64,000 nucleotides of DNA from CALBTQ01 sp036725605 (GTDB taxonomy: Bacteria; Lernaellota; Lernaellaia; Lernaellales; Lernaellaceae), in assembly GCA_036725605.1 (NCBI GenBank), contig DAIMDW010000028.1, positions 18,839 through 82,838 of the forward strand, read 5' to 3'. Under the pieces are notes generated by a model. It had not been told where the DNA came from, did no database searches, and saw nothing but the letters and a program-made list of their open reading frames with translations. The translations under genes were made by a program, and so were the position numbers. Below, piece after piece: positions 25,605 to 36,196 of the stretch (its first letter is position 1; each line of letters begins with the position of its first letter).

Positions 25605-27879
25605 ATCGATCTTCGAACTGCCTCCCGAGGAACGCGAAGCGCTCCGCCGCAAACGCGAGATGATCGCGATCGTCGTGATCGGCTCGGTGTTGGGCGTGCT
25701 CTTTTTGATCGAAACGCTCTTCTTCGATTTTCGCGGCTCGCTCGGCGGCGGCAACCTGCTGTTTTTCAGCCTGATCAACGTCAACGTCATCCTGGTTTGT
25801 GTGCTGCTCTTTTTGATCCTGCGCAACGTCACCAAGTTGCTGTTCGAGCGCCGACGCAAGGTGCTGGGCGCGCAACTGCGCACGCGGCTGGTCGTCGCCT
25901 TCGTGCTGTTCGCGCTGGTGCCGACGATCATCCTGTTCTACGTGGCGATGACCTTCATCACCAACTCGATCGAGCGGTGGTTTTCGCTGCAGATCGAAGG
26001 CAGCCTCGCCGAGTCGCTCAAGGTCGCGCAGACCTACTACGAAACGCACGAGAAACGGGCGATCGGTCATGCGCGCGACATTGCCGCCTGGTTGCTGACC
26101 GAACCGGAGCCGCCGGCCGACGATAAATCCGACGCGGCTAAACAATTGCGGGACAAACTCGCCGAACGCCGGCAGTTGCTCTCTGTCGATTTGATCGAGG
26201 TGTACCGGGAACCGACGAAAAAGCCGATCTTCGCCGGCACCAAAGAAGCCAAAACCGGGAAATGGTTCCGCGAGGACAAGGATTTTCTGAGCAAGGGCTT
26301 TGCCAAGCAGGAAAAAAGCGAGGTCTTCTCGCTCGGTGAATCCGAGTTGATCCGCGGGATGGCGCCGGTGGCCGCGCCCGACGAGGCCGCGCGGGCGGTG
26401 GTCGTGGTCAGCTATTACGTGCCGCAAAGTCTTGTCCAACGCATGCGCACGATTCAGGAGACCTACGACAGCTACAGCCAGATGCAGGTGATGGAAAGCC
26501 CGATTCGCAGCAACTACCTGATCATCCTGGCGATGATATATATCTTCATTTTCTTCAGCGCCACCTGGTTCGGCTTTTTCCTCGCGCGGCAGATCACCGA
26601 ACCGCTGCAGCGTTTGGCCGACGGCGCGCAGCGGGTCGCCGCCGGCGAACGCGACGTGTACATCCAAAAAACGGCCGACGACGAACTGGGCATTCTGGTC
26701 GACGTCTTCAACCGCATGTGGGCCGAGTTGGGCGCCAGCCGCAAAGCGCTGGAGGAAGCCAACGAGGACCTGGAAAAAACGAACATCGAGCTGGAACGCC
26801 GCCGCGCCAGCATGGCCACGGTGCTCAACAACATCGCCGCCGGCGTGCTGGCCTTCGACAACGAAGGCCGTGTCACGATCTTCAATCCCGGCGCCGAGCG
26901 CATGCTGGGCATCAAGGCGAGCGCGGCGCTGGATAAATCCTGGACCGACGTTTTCCCCGAGGAGATGCAGGAATACTCCAAGAGCCTCGGCGATCAGTTG
27001 CGGCTCAGTCAGCGGCCGACCGTGCAAAACCAGATCGAAATCACCATCAACAATCAGCAGCGCACGATGCTCGCCACGCTCTCGGTGTTGCGCGGGGCGC
27101 AGAGCGACGCCGCCGGCGCGGTGCTCGTGCTCGAGGATCTGACCGAATTGCTCAAGATGCAGCGCGTGGCCGCGTGGCAGGAGATCGCACGCCGCATCGC
27201 CCACGAAATCAAAAATCCGCTCACGCCCATCCAACTGGCCGCGCAACGTTTGCGCAAGCGCTACGCCGATCGTTTCGACGAAGAGGTCGACAAGGTATTC
27301 TTCGATTCGACCAGCACGATCGTGCGGCAGGTCGAAGAACTCAAGGGGATGGTCAAGGAATTTTCCGACTTCGCGCGCATCGCCGAAGCCAAGCCCTCGC
27401 CCACCAATCTCCACGAGCTGATCCGCGAGACGGTCGTGCTCTACAGCGAAGCGCACAAGCGCGTGCAGTTCGAAACGCTTGTCGATGACAATGTGCCGCA
27501 CCTACTGATCGACCGCGATCAATTCAAGCGCGTGCTGATCAACATTCTCGACAACGCCATCGCCTCGATCGTCGGGCGCGGCAAGGTGAAGATTTCCGCC
27601 GCGACGGTCGACGACGGCCGGTGGCTGCGCCTGGAGATCGCCGACACCGGTCAGGGCATTCCGCGCGAATACCAAAGCCGTTTGTTCGAACCATATTTTT
27701 CCACGAAAAAAATGGGCACCGGGCTGGGTCTGGCGATCGTCAACCGCATCGTCAAGGATCACGCGGGGCGTATTCACCTGCGCGACAATCAACCGCAGGG
27801 CACGGTGGTCGTCATCGAAATTCCCGTTCGCACCGCCGATGTCGAAAACGAGACCGACGAACCGGACGAGACCGAGTAG
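25594..27879 (+). CDS. ntrY: NtrY-like sensor histidine kinase
   Basis: 761 residues from ATG 25594 (GAGG at a good distance; an ATG at 25579 is possible). Three N-terminal transmembrane helices (about 23-44, 58-80, 98-120), an extracytoplasmic sensor region, a fourth helix (about 307-328), HAMP (about 326-378), PAS (about 405-510), HisKA with the phospho-acceptor His in RIAHEIKNPLTPIQLAAQR (about 537), and HATPase_c with NILDNA, DTGQGIP and GTGLGLAI. This is the NtrY architecture. It should phosphorylate NtrX, encoded 1.2 kb downstream, in response to an envelope, redox or nitrogen cue. Confidence 0.94.
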   Translation: MAGKSIFELPPEEREALRRKREMIAIVVIGSVLGVLFLIETLFFDFRGSLGGGNLLFFSLINVNVILVCVLLFLILRNVTKLLFERRRKVLGAQLRTRLVVAFVLFALVPTIILFYVAMTFITNSIERWFSLQIEGSLAESLKVAQTYYETHEKRAIGHARDIAAWLLTEPEPPADDKSDAAKQLRDKLAERRQLLSVDLIEVYREPTKKPIFAGTKEAKTGKWFREDKDFLSKGFAKQEKSEVFSLGESELIRGMAPVAAPDEAARAVVVVSYYVPQSLVQRMRTIQETYDSYSQMQVMESPIRSNYLIILAMIYIFIFFSATWFGFFLARQITEPLQRLADGAQRVAAGERDVYIQKTADDELGILVDVFNRMWAELGASRKALEEANEDLEKTNIELERRRASMATVLNNIAAGVLAFDNEGRVTIFNPGAERMLGIKASAALDKSWTDVFPEEMQEYSKSLGDQLRLSQRPTVQNQIEITINNQQRTMLATLSVLRGAQSDAAGAVLVLEDLTELLKMQRVAAWQEIARRIAHEIKNPLTPIQLAAQRLRKRYADRFDEEVDKVFFDSTSTIVRQVEELKGMVKEFSDFARIAEAKPSPTNLHELIRETVVLYSEAHKRVQFETLVDDNVPHLLIDRDQFKRVLINILDNAIASIVGRGKVKISAATVDDGRWLRLEIADTGQGIPREYQSRLFEPYFSTKKMGTGLGLAIVNRIVKDHAGRIHLRDNQPQGTVVVIEIPVRTADVENETDEPDETE

Positions 27880-27885
27880 CCGCTT

Positions 27886-28830
27886 CTATTTCTTTTCCGG
27901 CTCCGTGGGATACATCTTTTCGGCGCATTCCGGGCACAGGCCGTGGGAAAACTGCACCTCCGGCGAATGCTCATGCAGATAGATTTCCACCTGCTGCCAA
28001 CAGCCTTTGTCGTCGCGGATCTTCTTGCAGTTCATGCAAATCGGCAACAGGCCGTGGAGGGTTTTTACTTGATCGAGCGACGTTTGCAGCTTGACGATCA
28101 ACTCTTCCTTTTCCTTTTCCGAGCGCATGCGCTCTTCGATCTCCAATTGCAGCGACCGGTTGGCTTCGGAACGCAACCGCTCGGATTTCTCCAGCACAAA
28201 ACGCAGATTCCATAACAACGTGGTGCATGCGCCGAGCACCAAAACATAATTGACCGACTGCCCGAGGATGATGCGCCAGTCCAGGAACAATCTGGCCAGC
28301 GTCTCGCTTTGCTCAAACAGCGGGGCGTAACCGATCAGGCCTTTCTTTTCCAGAATGATGAGCAACGCCAGGCCCAGGTTGGCGAAAATGTAAAAGGCAA
28401 TCACGTCGCGCCAACGGAAAAACCAGGAAACCACCAACAGGATAGCGACCAGCAACAGTTGTTGCAGCGCATTCTGACTGCCGACCAGGTGCACCTGCAA
28501 CAAACTGAGCAGGTAAATCGCGACGGCGGTGAAAATCATCAGCCGATAAACCTGCGAGCCGTCGGCATCGGTCGACCGGACCTGCCGAAAGCGTCGATAG
28601 CTCCAGGCCAGCACGGAAATGGCGGCCACACTGGAAAGAATCGATACGATATAAACCGACTGAACGATCAAGCCCTTGTTCACGACAAAAAACAGTCCGT
28701 ACATCTGGGCCAGCGCATAAACGGACATCACCAAGGCGAGGATGCCCATGCCGTTCATGAAAACGATCTGTCGATCCTGCTCGTTGGCAATACGTCCGGG
28801 TTTAATCGCTGAATTCGGCTCACGATCCAT
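27886..28830 (-). CDS. Six-helix membrane protein with C-terminal cysteine motif domain
   Basis: 314 residues from ATG 28830 (GGGAG 5 bases before); the open frame upstream runs through unrelated antisense sequence. About six transmembrane helices (residues 25-225) form an MHYT/7TM-like sensor. A coiled coil (LEKSERLRSEANRSLQLEIEERM...) leads to a C-terminal domain with HGLLPICMNCKKIRDDKGCW and HGLCPECAEKMYP. That domain usually ends PAS-type histidine kinases or cyclase proteins, but here no catalytic domain is attached. The gene lies opposite to and between ntrY and ntrX. Role unknown; the two CxxC motifs suggest metal binding or redox sensing. Confidence 0.75.
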   Translation of the reverse strand: MDREPNSAIKPGRIANEQDRQIVFMNGMGILALVMSVYALAQMYGLFFVVNKGLIVQSVYIVSILSSVAAISVLAWSYRRFRQVRSTDADGSQVYRLMIFTAVAIYLLSLLQVHLVGSQNALQQLLLVAILLVVSWFFRWRDVIAFYIFANLGLALLIILEKKGLIGYAPLFEQSETLARLFLDWRIILGQSVNYVLVLGACTTLLWNLRFVLEKSERLRSEANRSLQLEIEERMRSEKEKEELIVKLQTSLDQVKTLHGLLPICMNCKKIRDDKGCWQQVEIYLHEHSPEVQFSHGLCPECAEKMYPTEPEKK

Positions 28831-29013
28831 CTTGACTCCCGTGATGAATAAACTTGTGTCGTATTTTTTCGTTAATTGACATTTCCAATTGCCCTGAAAG
28901 ATATCATTGAGTCGGCCCAAAACGCAAACATACGCTTTCTTTTCACAGCACCAAATTTCCACCTTTGAAACATATCCATTCTTGAATTCCGCTCTTTTCA
29001 GGTGTTGCAAATA

Positions 29014-29022
29014 TGCTACAAT
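29014..29022 (+). promoter_or_regulatory. Extended -10 promoter element before ntrX
   Basis: TGCTACAAT matches an extended -10 box (TGn then TACAAT), 36 bases before the ntrX start; there is no good -35. It would let ntrX be transcribed apart from ntrY. Confidence 0.5.
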
Positions 29023-29058
29023 CCGCTTTCTGAAAACGGCACACAGGTGGAATGAGCG

Positions 29059-30432
29059 ATGAAACGAAGGATCCTCATCGTCGACGACGAACCGGATATC
29101 CGCGAAACCCTCGGCGGCATTCTCGAGGACGAGGGCTACCGGGTGCGGTCCGTCTCCTCCGGCGAGGAAGCGATCAAGGTCGTGGGCGTCGAACGACCCG
29201 ACCTCGTCATGCTCGACATCTGGATGCCGGGGATGGACGGACTGGAAACCTTGAAGAAAATCAAGGTGATGGACCCCTCGCAGCAGGTCATCATGATCAG
29301 CGGTCACGGCAACATCGAAACGGCGGTCAAGGCCACCAAGCTGGGCGCCTACGACTTCATCGAAAAGCCGCTTTCGCTCCCCGAAACGGTGCTGTCGGTC
29401 AACCGCGTCATGGATATGGTCCGCCTCGAAGAGGAAAACCTGCACCTGAAACAGGGCATCGAATCCAAATTCGAGATGATCGGCAGCCATCCGTTGATTC
29501 AGGGTTTGCGCGAGCAGATATCCCGCGCCGCCCCCGCCGACAGCTACGTGCTGATCACCGGCGAAAACGGCACCGGCAAGGAGCTGGTCGCCCGGCAGAT
29601 CCACATGCATTCGCCGCGCAAGAAAAAGCCGTTCATCGAAGTCAACTGCGCGGCCATCCCCGAGGAACTGATCGAATCCGAATTGTTCGGCCACGAAAAG
29701 GGCTCGTTCACCGGGGCCACCGAACGCCGCCGCGGCAAATTCGACCTCGCCGACGGCTCGACGATCTTCCTGGACGAGATCGCCGACATGAGCCTGAAGA
29801 CGCAGGCGAAGATCCTGCGCGTGTTGCAGGAAAAATCCTTCCAGCGCGTCGGCGGCGCCGATTTGATCCCCGTCGACGTGCGCGTGATCGCCGCGACCAA
29901 CAAGAATCTCAAAGACGAACTGGTCAAAGGCAATTTCCGCGAGGACCTGTATTTCCGCCTCAACGTGATTCCGCTCTACGTGCCGCCGCTGCGCGAACGA
30001 CGCTCGGACATCCCCTCGTTCATCGACTTTTTCGGGCGCGCCTTCTGTGCCCGCAGCGGCCTGGCCCCGCGCGAATTCACGCCCGAGGCGATGGCGATGC
30101 TCAGCGAATACGACTGGCCGGGCAACGTGCGTGAGTTGAAGAACATCGTCGAACGGCTGGTGATCATGACCCGCGACGAGCACATCACGGCCGAGGCGGT
30201 GCGTGAATCGCTGACCCCGGGCGCGACGCACGACGAAGAGGCCGACCGCCTCTATGCGATCAACGATTACCGCCTGGCCCGTAATGCCTTCGAGCGCGAG
30301 TACCTGCAGCGCAAGCTGGAGGAGAACAAGGGCAACATCACCAAAACCGCCGAAGCGGTGGGGCTGGAGCGGTCGAACCTGCATCGCAAGATCAAAGCGC
30401 TCGACATCGAGATTTCGCGGGAGGAAGAATGA
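29059..30432 (+). CDS. ntrX: NtrX-like sigma-54-dependent response regulator
   Basis: 457 residues. Receiver domain (about 1-120) with phospho-acceptor Asp in VMLDIWMPGMDG and the Lys in IEKPLSLPE; AAA+ domain (about 143-375) with Walker A GENGTGKE, the sigma-54-contact loop GSFTGA (a Ser variant of GAFTGA), FLDEIADM and the arginine-finger region; Fis-type HTH at the end (NITKTAEAVGLERSNLHRKI). This is the NtrX form of the NtrC family. A conserved activator loop suggests that it can open sigma-54 promoters. ispG starts inside its stop codon. Confidence 0.93.
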   Translation: MKRRILIVDDEPDIRETLGGILEDEGYRVRSVSSGEEAIKVVGVERPDLVMLDIWMPGMDGLETLKKIKVMDPSQQVIMISGHGNIETAVKATKLGAYDFIEKPLSLPETVLSVNRVMDMVRLEEENLHLKQGIESKFEMIGSHPLIQGLREQISRAAPADSYVLITGENGTGKELVARQIHMHSPRKKKPFIEVNCAAIPEELIESELFGHEKGSFTGATERRRGKFDLADGSTIFLDEIADMSLKTQAKILRVLQEKSFQRVGGADLIPVDVRVIAATNKNLKDELVKGNFREDLYFRLNVIPLYVPPLRERRSDIPSFIDFFGRAFCARSGLAPREFTPEAMAMLSEYDWPGNVRELKNIVERLVIMTRDEHITAEAVRESLTPGATHDEEADRLYAINDYRLARNAFEREYLQRKLEENKGNITKTAEAVGLERSNLHRKIKALDIEISREEE

Positions 30433-31508
30433 TCACCCGGGAGCATACGCGGCGCTTGCTGGTCGGCAACGTGCCCGTGGGCGGCGGCGCGCCCGTCAGC
30501 GTGCAGTCGATGACCAAAACCGACACCCGCGACACGGCCGCGACCATCGCGCAGATCAACGCCCTGCAGGGCGCGGGCGCGCACATCGTGCGCCTGGCCG
30601 TCGTCGACGCCGACGCCGCGCGGGCGCTGTATGAGATCGTCGAGCGCACCAGTCTGCCGCTGGTCGCCGACATTCATTTTGATTACAAGCTCGCGTTGAT
30701 CGCCGTCGAGGCCGGCGTGGCGATGCTGCGCATCAACCCGGGCAACATCGGCGAGCGCGCGCGGGTCGAAGCGGTGGTCGACGCCTGTGCGGCGAAGAAC
30801 ATTCCCATCCGCATCGGTGTGAACGCGGGCAGTCTGGAAAAGCGCCTGCTCGACGAGCACGGCGGCGCGACCGCCGAAGCGATGGTGCAATCGGCGCTCG
30901 GTCACGTCGCCATTCTCGAAGAACTGGGCTTCACGCAAATCAAGGTGAGCCTCAAGGCCTCGGACGTCGAGCGCACCGTCAAGGCCAATCTCCTGTTCGC
31001 CGAGCGGTCCGACATCCCGCTGCACGTGGGCGTCACCGAGGCCGGCGGGAAATGGGCCGGCACGATCCGCAGCGCGGCGGGCATCGGCATCATCCTGGGC
31101 CACGGCATCGGCGACACCATCCGCGTCAGCCTGACCGGCGATCCGGTCGAGGAAGTGCGCGTCGGTTGGGAACTGCTCAAGTCGCTCGGCCTGCGCCAAC
31201 GGGGCATCACCATCACCTCCTGCCCCAACTGCGGGCGCCTGGAATGCCCGACCGAGGACGTCATCGCCGAAATCGAAAAAACCTTCGGCGATCTGGACGA
31301 ACCGTGGCACATTGCGGTAATGGGTTGCAGCGTCAACGGCCCCGGCGAAAGCCGGCAGGCCGATTTGGGCGTCATCGCCGGGAAGAAGGGCTATCTTCTG
31401 TACAAGGGCGGAACGTACTGGAAAACGGTGGAACGCGCGCAGGTCATCGCCGGCGTGAAAGAAGCGCTGGCGCTGTTGCGCGCCGAACGGAAAGAACAAG
31501 GAGCGTAA
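30429..31508 (+). CDS. ispG: 4-hydroxy-3-methylbut-2-enyl diphosphate synthase IspG
   Basis: 359 residues, the bacterial TIM-barrel form without the plant/Chlamydia insertion. IspG makes HMBPP from methylerythritol cyclodiphosphate in the MEP isoprenoid pathway, using a 4Fe-4S cluster. Motifs: PVSVQSMTKTDTRD at the N-terminus, RINPGNIG, and the cluster ligands in SCPNCGRLECP and GCSVNGPGES. ATGA overlap with ntrX; the proS GTG follows directly after its stop. Confidence 0.97.
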   Translation: MITREHTRRLLVGNVPVGGGAPVSVQSMTKTDTRDTAATIAQINALQGAGAHIVRLAVVDADAARALYEIVERTSLPLVADIHFDYKLALIAVEAGVAMLRINPGNIGERARVEAVVDACAAKNIPIRIGVNAGSLEKRLLDEHGGATAEAMVQSALGHVAILEELGFTQIKVSLKASDVERTVKANLLFAERSDIPLHVGVTEAGGKWAGTIRSAAGIGIILGHGIGDTIRVSLTGDPVEEVRVGWELLKSLGLRQRGITITSCPNCGRLECPTEDVIAEIEKTFGDLDEPWHIAVMGCSVNGPGESRQADLGVIAGKKGYLLYKGGTYWKTVERAQVIAGVKEALALLRAERKEQGA

Positions 31509-31509
31509 C

Positions 31510-33220
31510 GTGCGGTTTTCGAAATTTTTTGCCCCGACGATCAAGGAAACTCCCTCCGACGCGGAGGTCATCAGCCATCAGTTGATGTTGCGCGCCGGGA
31601 TGATCCGCAAACTGGCCGCCGGCATCTACGACTACCTGCCGCTGGGCCTGCGCGTGCTGCGCAACGTCGAGCGGATCGTGCGCGAGGAAATGAACCGCGC
31701 CGGCGCGCAGGAAGTGCTGCTGCCCGCCGTACAGCCGGCCGAGTTGTGGATCGAATCCAACCGCTGGCAGTTTTACGGTCCGGAATTGCTGCGCCTGCGC
31801 GACCGTCATGCGCGCGAATTCTGCATCGGCCCGACGGCCGAAGAGGTCATCACCGATCTGGTGCGGCGCGACGTTCGTTCCTACCGCGAGCTGCCGCTGA
31901 ACCTCTATCAGATTCAGACCAAGTTCCGCGACGAGGTGCGGCCCCGCTTCGGCCTGATGCGCGGGCGCGAATTCATCATGAAGGACGCCTACAGCTTCGA
32001 CGTTGACGACGACGGCGCGAACAAAAGCTACGAGGAAATGCGGCGCGCGTATCATCGCATCTTCGAACGTTGCGGCTTGAAGTTCCGCGAGGTCGAGGCC
32101 GACAGCGGCAACATCGGCGGCAGCTTCAGCGCCGAGTTCATGGTCCTGGCCGACACCGGCGAAGACGCCATCGTCTACTGCGACCAATGCAGCTACGCCG
32201 CCAACACCGAAAAGGCCGAACTGCCCGTCGTGCCCGAAACGCCCTTCACCGGCGAAATGGCGGAAATGAAAAAAGTCGCCACGCCCGACCAGCGGACGAT
32301 CGAAGAGGTTTCCGCCTTCCTGGGCGTGCAGCCGAGCGATCTGATCAAAACGCTGGTCTTCGTCGCCGACGGCAAGCCCGTCGTGGCGCTGGTGCGCGGC
32401 GATCATGAAATCAATCCGATCAAGCTGCGGCGGCTGCTCAACGCCGACGAGATCGAGCTGGCCGATCCCGACACGATCGTCAAGGTCACCGGCGCGCCGG
32501 TCGGATTCGCCGGACCGCAGGGCTTGCACGTGGAAAACCTCGTCGCCGATTTCAGCCTGCGCGGCTGCGGCAACATGGTCACCGGCGGCAACGAAGTCGA
32601 CGTGCACGTCACCGGCGTCAACCTCGGCCGCGACTGGCAGCCGACCCAATGGGCCGACATCCGCACCGCGCTGGCCGGCGACACGTGTCCGCGCTGCGGC
32701 GGCACGTATCAAATTCAGCGCGGCATCGAAGTCGGCCACATCTTCAAGCTGGGCACCAAGTACTCCAAGACGATGCGCGCGACCTTCCTCGACGAGGACG
32801 GCAAGGAAAATGAGATGATCATGGGTTGCTACGGCATCGGCATCGGCCGCACCGCCGCCGCCGCGATCGAGCAGAACCACGACGACGACGGCATCATCTG
32901 GCCGCTGCCGCTCGCGCCCTTCCCCGTCGAGATCGTGCCCATCGGCAAGGCCGACGGCGACGAATACGCCGCCGCGACGAAGCTGCACGACGAGTTGCTC
33001 GCGCTGGGCATCGACGCTTTGCTCGACGATCGCGACGAACGCCCGGGCGTGAAGTTCAAGGACGCCGATCTGATCGGCATTCCGCTGCGCGTGACCGTCG
33101 GCAAGAAGGCGCTGGCTGACAATGCCGTGGAACTCAAGGTGCGCGGCGAAAAGGAATTCACCCTCGTGCCGCTGACCGAGATCGTCGGCAAACTCAAGGG
33201 CCTGATCGACGAGGCGTGCC

Positions 33221-33228
<8 letters not shown>
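31510..33228 (+). CDS. proS: Prolyl-tRNA synthetase, bacterial type
   Basis: 572 residues, the standard bacterial ProRS with an editing (INS) domain inserted between class II motifs 2 and 3. Visible features: N-terminal SHQLMLRAGMIRKLAAGIYDYLPLG, motif 2 FRDEVRPRFGLMRGREFIMKDAYSFD, the YbaK-like insert (about residues 225-385, with LVRGDHEINPIKLR), motif 3 GCYGIGIGRTAAAAIEQ, and a C-terminal anticodon-binding domain (DDRDERPGVKFKDADLIGIP). GTG start at 31510 after AAGGAG. It overlaps pyrF by 8 bases. Confidence 0.98.
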
Positions 33229-33934
<706 letters not shown>

Positions 33935-33940
33935 CGCGCG

Positions 33941-34615
33941 GTGCAAACGCTGTTACTCGACAACTCCCTGGATCATTGCCTGCTCAACGAAGGAATGCTC
34001 ACCAAACGCTTTCTGGCCGAACCGCCGCGCATCTGCCGCGCGCCGCGCGAGCCGCTGCCGTCGCCGGATTCGTTCACGCACCTGATTCTCACCGGCTCGG
34101 AAGCGTCGATCGTCGACAACGACGATTGGATCCTGCGCCAGATGGATTTCGTGCGCGCCGCCGTCGACGCCGGCAAACCGGTGCTGGGCATTTGTTTCGG
34201 GCACCAACTGATCGCCCGCGCGTTGTGGGGCGACGCATGCGTGCGCCACGCGCCCGCGCCCGAGTTCGGCTGGCATCCCGTGCGCCTGACGACGACCGAT
34301 CCCCTGTTCGCGGGCCTGCCGCCGACGATCGACGCGTACTGCTCGCACTCCGACGAGGTGTGCCATCTACCGCCGCAGGTCGAGGTGCTGGCTTCCAGCG
34401 ACATTTGCCCGGTGCAGGCCATGCGCCTGCGCGACAAGCCGGTGTGGGGGTTGCAGTTTCATCCGGAGATCGGTCCCTATGCGGGGATGTTGCTGTTCGC
34501 GTGGGTCGCCAAAATTCAAAAATCGGTGAAGATCGATCTGTGCGCCGCCTGGCGCAACGCGCAGCGGCCCGTCTTCGCGCGGCAAATCTTCGCCAATTTT
34601 CGGGAGGCGCAATGA
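33941..34615 (+). CDS. Class I glutamine amidotransferase-like protein
   Basis: 224 residues, GTG start at 33941. Contains the triad of class I amidotransferases: nucleophile Cys in LGICFGHQLIARAL and His-Glu in GLQFHPEIGP. It resembles the free-standing GuaA-N-like amidotransferases that act on unknown acceptors. There is no fused synthetase domain or neighbouring ATPase, so it is either a gamma-glutamyl hydrolase-like enzyme or works with a partner elsewhere. The gene overlaps the next by 4 bases. Confidence 0.88.
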   Translation: MQTLLLDNSLDHCLLNEGMLTKRFLAEPPRICRAPREPLPSPDSFTHLILTGSEASIVDNDDWILRQMDFVRAAVDAGKPVLGICFGHQLIARALWGDACVRHAPAPEFGWHPVRLTTTDPLFAGLPPTIDAYCSHSDEVCHLPPQVEVLASSDICPVQAMRLRDKPVWGLQFHPEIGPYAGMLLFAWVAKIQKSVKIDLCAAWRNAQRPVFARQIFANFREAQ

Positions 34616-35412
34616 TCATCGAGATGAAGCACCCTCCCGTGCTCGATCAAATCGGCGTCGTGCTCGTGCGGCCGGTCGGCGACGGCAACCTCGGTCAGGT
34701 CGCGCGGGCGATGAAAAATTTCGGTCTGACCAAATTGCGGCTGATCAATCCGTGCAACTTCGACACCGACCTGTGCCGGCAGATGGCCACCAACTCCTAC
34801 GACATTCTGGAGCGCGCGCAAATCTTTGACGATCTGCCGTCGGCGCTGGCCGATTTTTCCTACGTCGTGGGCACCAGCCGGCGCCTGGGCAAGAACCGCG
34901 AGCGCTTCGGCACCTCGGCCGCGCTGCCCGGCTGGCTGCTGCCCAAGCTGACCGGCGGGGCGCAGGCGGCGCTGCTGTTCGGCAACGAGGTCAGCGGTCT
35001 GGACAACGCCGAGTTGGACATGTGTCAGTTTCTGGTGGAAATCGAAACCGATCCGGCGCATAAAAGTTTAAACCTCGCGCAAGCCGTGCTCGTCTTCGCT
35101 TACGAACTGTTCAAAGCGGCGGCGCAGGTGCCGACGGAAGTCGATAAAATTCATCCGGCCCGGCACGACAAGCTGGAGCGGATGTTCAAGCAGATGCGCG
35201 CGATGTATTTGGAAATCGGTTTTCTTGCGCCGGAAAATCCGGAGCACATCATGCGCGCGCTGCGGCGAATGTACGGCCGCGCGCAAATCAGCGAGCGCGA
35301 AGTGAGCATCCTGCGCGGCATCCTTTCGGATATGGATTGGTACTTGAACCACGTCAGCAAAAAGGGGGAGCGCGATGGCTACCGCGAAGTGGCTGGGGAC
35401 GGCGAGTCTTGA
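34612..35412 (+). CDS. TrmJ-like tRNA 2'-O-methyltransferase (SPOUT)
   Basis: 266 residues from ATG 34612 (GGGAGG upstream, ATGA overlap). SPOUT motifs: VRPVGDGNLGQVARAMKNFG (motif 1), LLFGNEVSGLDNAEL (motif 2) and SLNLAQAVLVFAYEL (motif 3). A helical C-terminal extension (about 165-260) is as in TrmJ, which methylates the ribose of residue 32 in tRNAs. The exact target is an inference from closest resemblance. It overlaps the following metallo-hydrolase gene by 38 bases. Confidence 0.9.
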   Translation: MIIEMKHPPVLDQIGVVLVRPVGDGNLGQVARAMKNFGLTKLRLINPCNFDTDLCRQMATNSYDILERAQIFDDLPSALADFSYVVGTSRRLGKNRERFGTSAALPGWLLPKLTGGAQAALLFGNEVSGLDNAELDMCQFLVEIETDPAHKSLNLAQAVLVFAYELFKAAAQVPTEVDKIHPARHDKLERMFKQMRAMYLEIGFLAPENPEHIMRALRRMYGRAQISEREVSILRGILSDMDWYLNHVSKKGERDGYREVAGDGES

Positions 35413-36187
35413 ACTGGAGCACAACGGGCAGATCCTGCTGATCGACCCGCACATCAGCCGACCGAACAAATGGCAAACGTTCACCGCCCGTCTGGCGCCG
35501 AACGCGGACAAGATCGACCAATACCTCGCCGGTCTCGACGGTGAAGTGTTGGGCATTGTCGTTACCCACTCGCATTCCGATCACCTGTGCGACGTGCCCT
35601 ACATCGCGAAAAAGCTCGGCGTGCCGGTCTGGGGCAACGAGAGCGTCGACACCACACTCAAGGCCTACGGCTCGCCGCCCTGCCCGGAAGTGCTGGCGCA
35701 CGGCAACCGCTTCACGGTCGGTCCGTTCACCGTCGAATCGGTGAAGACCCGGCACGGCCGCGTCGCGTTGGGCAAGGTGCCCTTCCCCGGCAGAATTTCG
35801 CCGGAAGCGCAGGCGCCGTTCTGGGTCTGGCAATTCAAGCACGGCGATCCGCCGTTGTTGTTGTTCATCACCGCCGGCGGAAAAACGATTCTGCACATGG
35901 GCACGGCGAACATGATCGACAACCTGCTGCCGCAGCGCCGCGTCAGCTCGGCCTGGCTATGCGCCTCGGGCTATCAGTACACGCCGGAGTTCGCCAAGCG
36001 CATCATGCACAAGATCAAACCGAAAAAGGTGATGCCCTTTCACTTCGAGGATTTCTCGCTGCCGTTGAGCGAAACCACGCGGCTGATTCCCGGCGCCGAC
36101 CCGCATACCTTCGGCAGCAAGATCCTGGCCGTGGCGCCCGGCGTGGAAATTCGCATTCCCAAGCCGTACGAAAAAATTCCATTTTAG
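35375..36187 (+). CDS. Metallo-beta-lactamase-fold hydrolase
   Basis: 270 residues. The metal motif VTHSHSDHLCD (HxHxDH) and an initial DPHISRPNK loop place it with MBL-fold enzymes of the UlaG/RomA-like type. Later ligands appear in TRHGRVA and PFHFED. No export signal is seen, so it should be cytosolic. The substrate is unknown. AAGGGGGAG lies before ATG 35375, inside the end of the methyltransferase gene. Confidence 0.85.
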   Translation: MATAKWLGTASLELEHNGQILLIDPHISRPNKWQTFTARLAPNADKIDQYLAGLDGEVLGIVVTHSHSDHLCDVPYIAKKLGVPVWGNESVDTTLKAYGSPPCPEVLAHGNRFTVGPFTVESVKTRHGRVALGKVPFPGRISPEAQAPFWVWQFKHGDPPLLLFITAGGKTILHMGTANMIDNLLPQRRVSSAWLCASGYQYTPEFAKRIMHKIKPKKVMPFHFEDFSLPLSETTRLIPGADPHTFGSKILAVAPGVEIRIPKPYEKIPF

Positions 36188-36196
36188 AGGCAGGAG

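Noticed and set aside
28831..30384. Upstream extension of the six-helix membrane protein frame to 30384
   Set aside because: The extension is antisense to ntrX and low-complexity; ATG 28830 has a proper RBS and begins a sensible protein.
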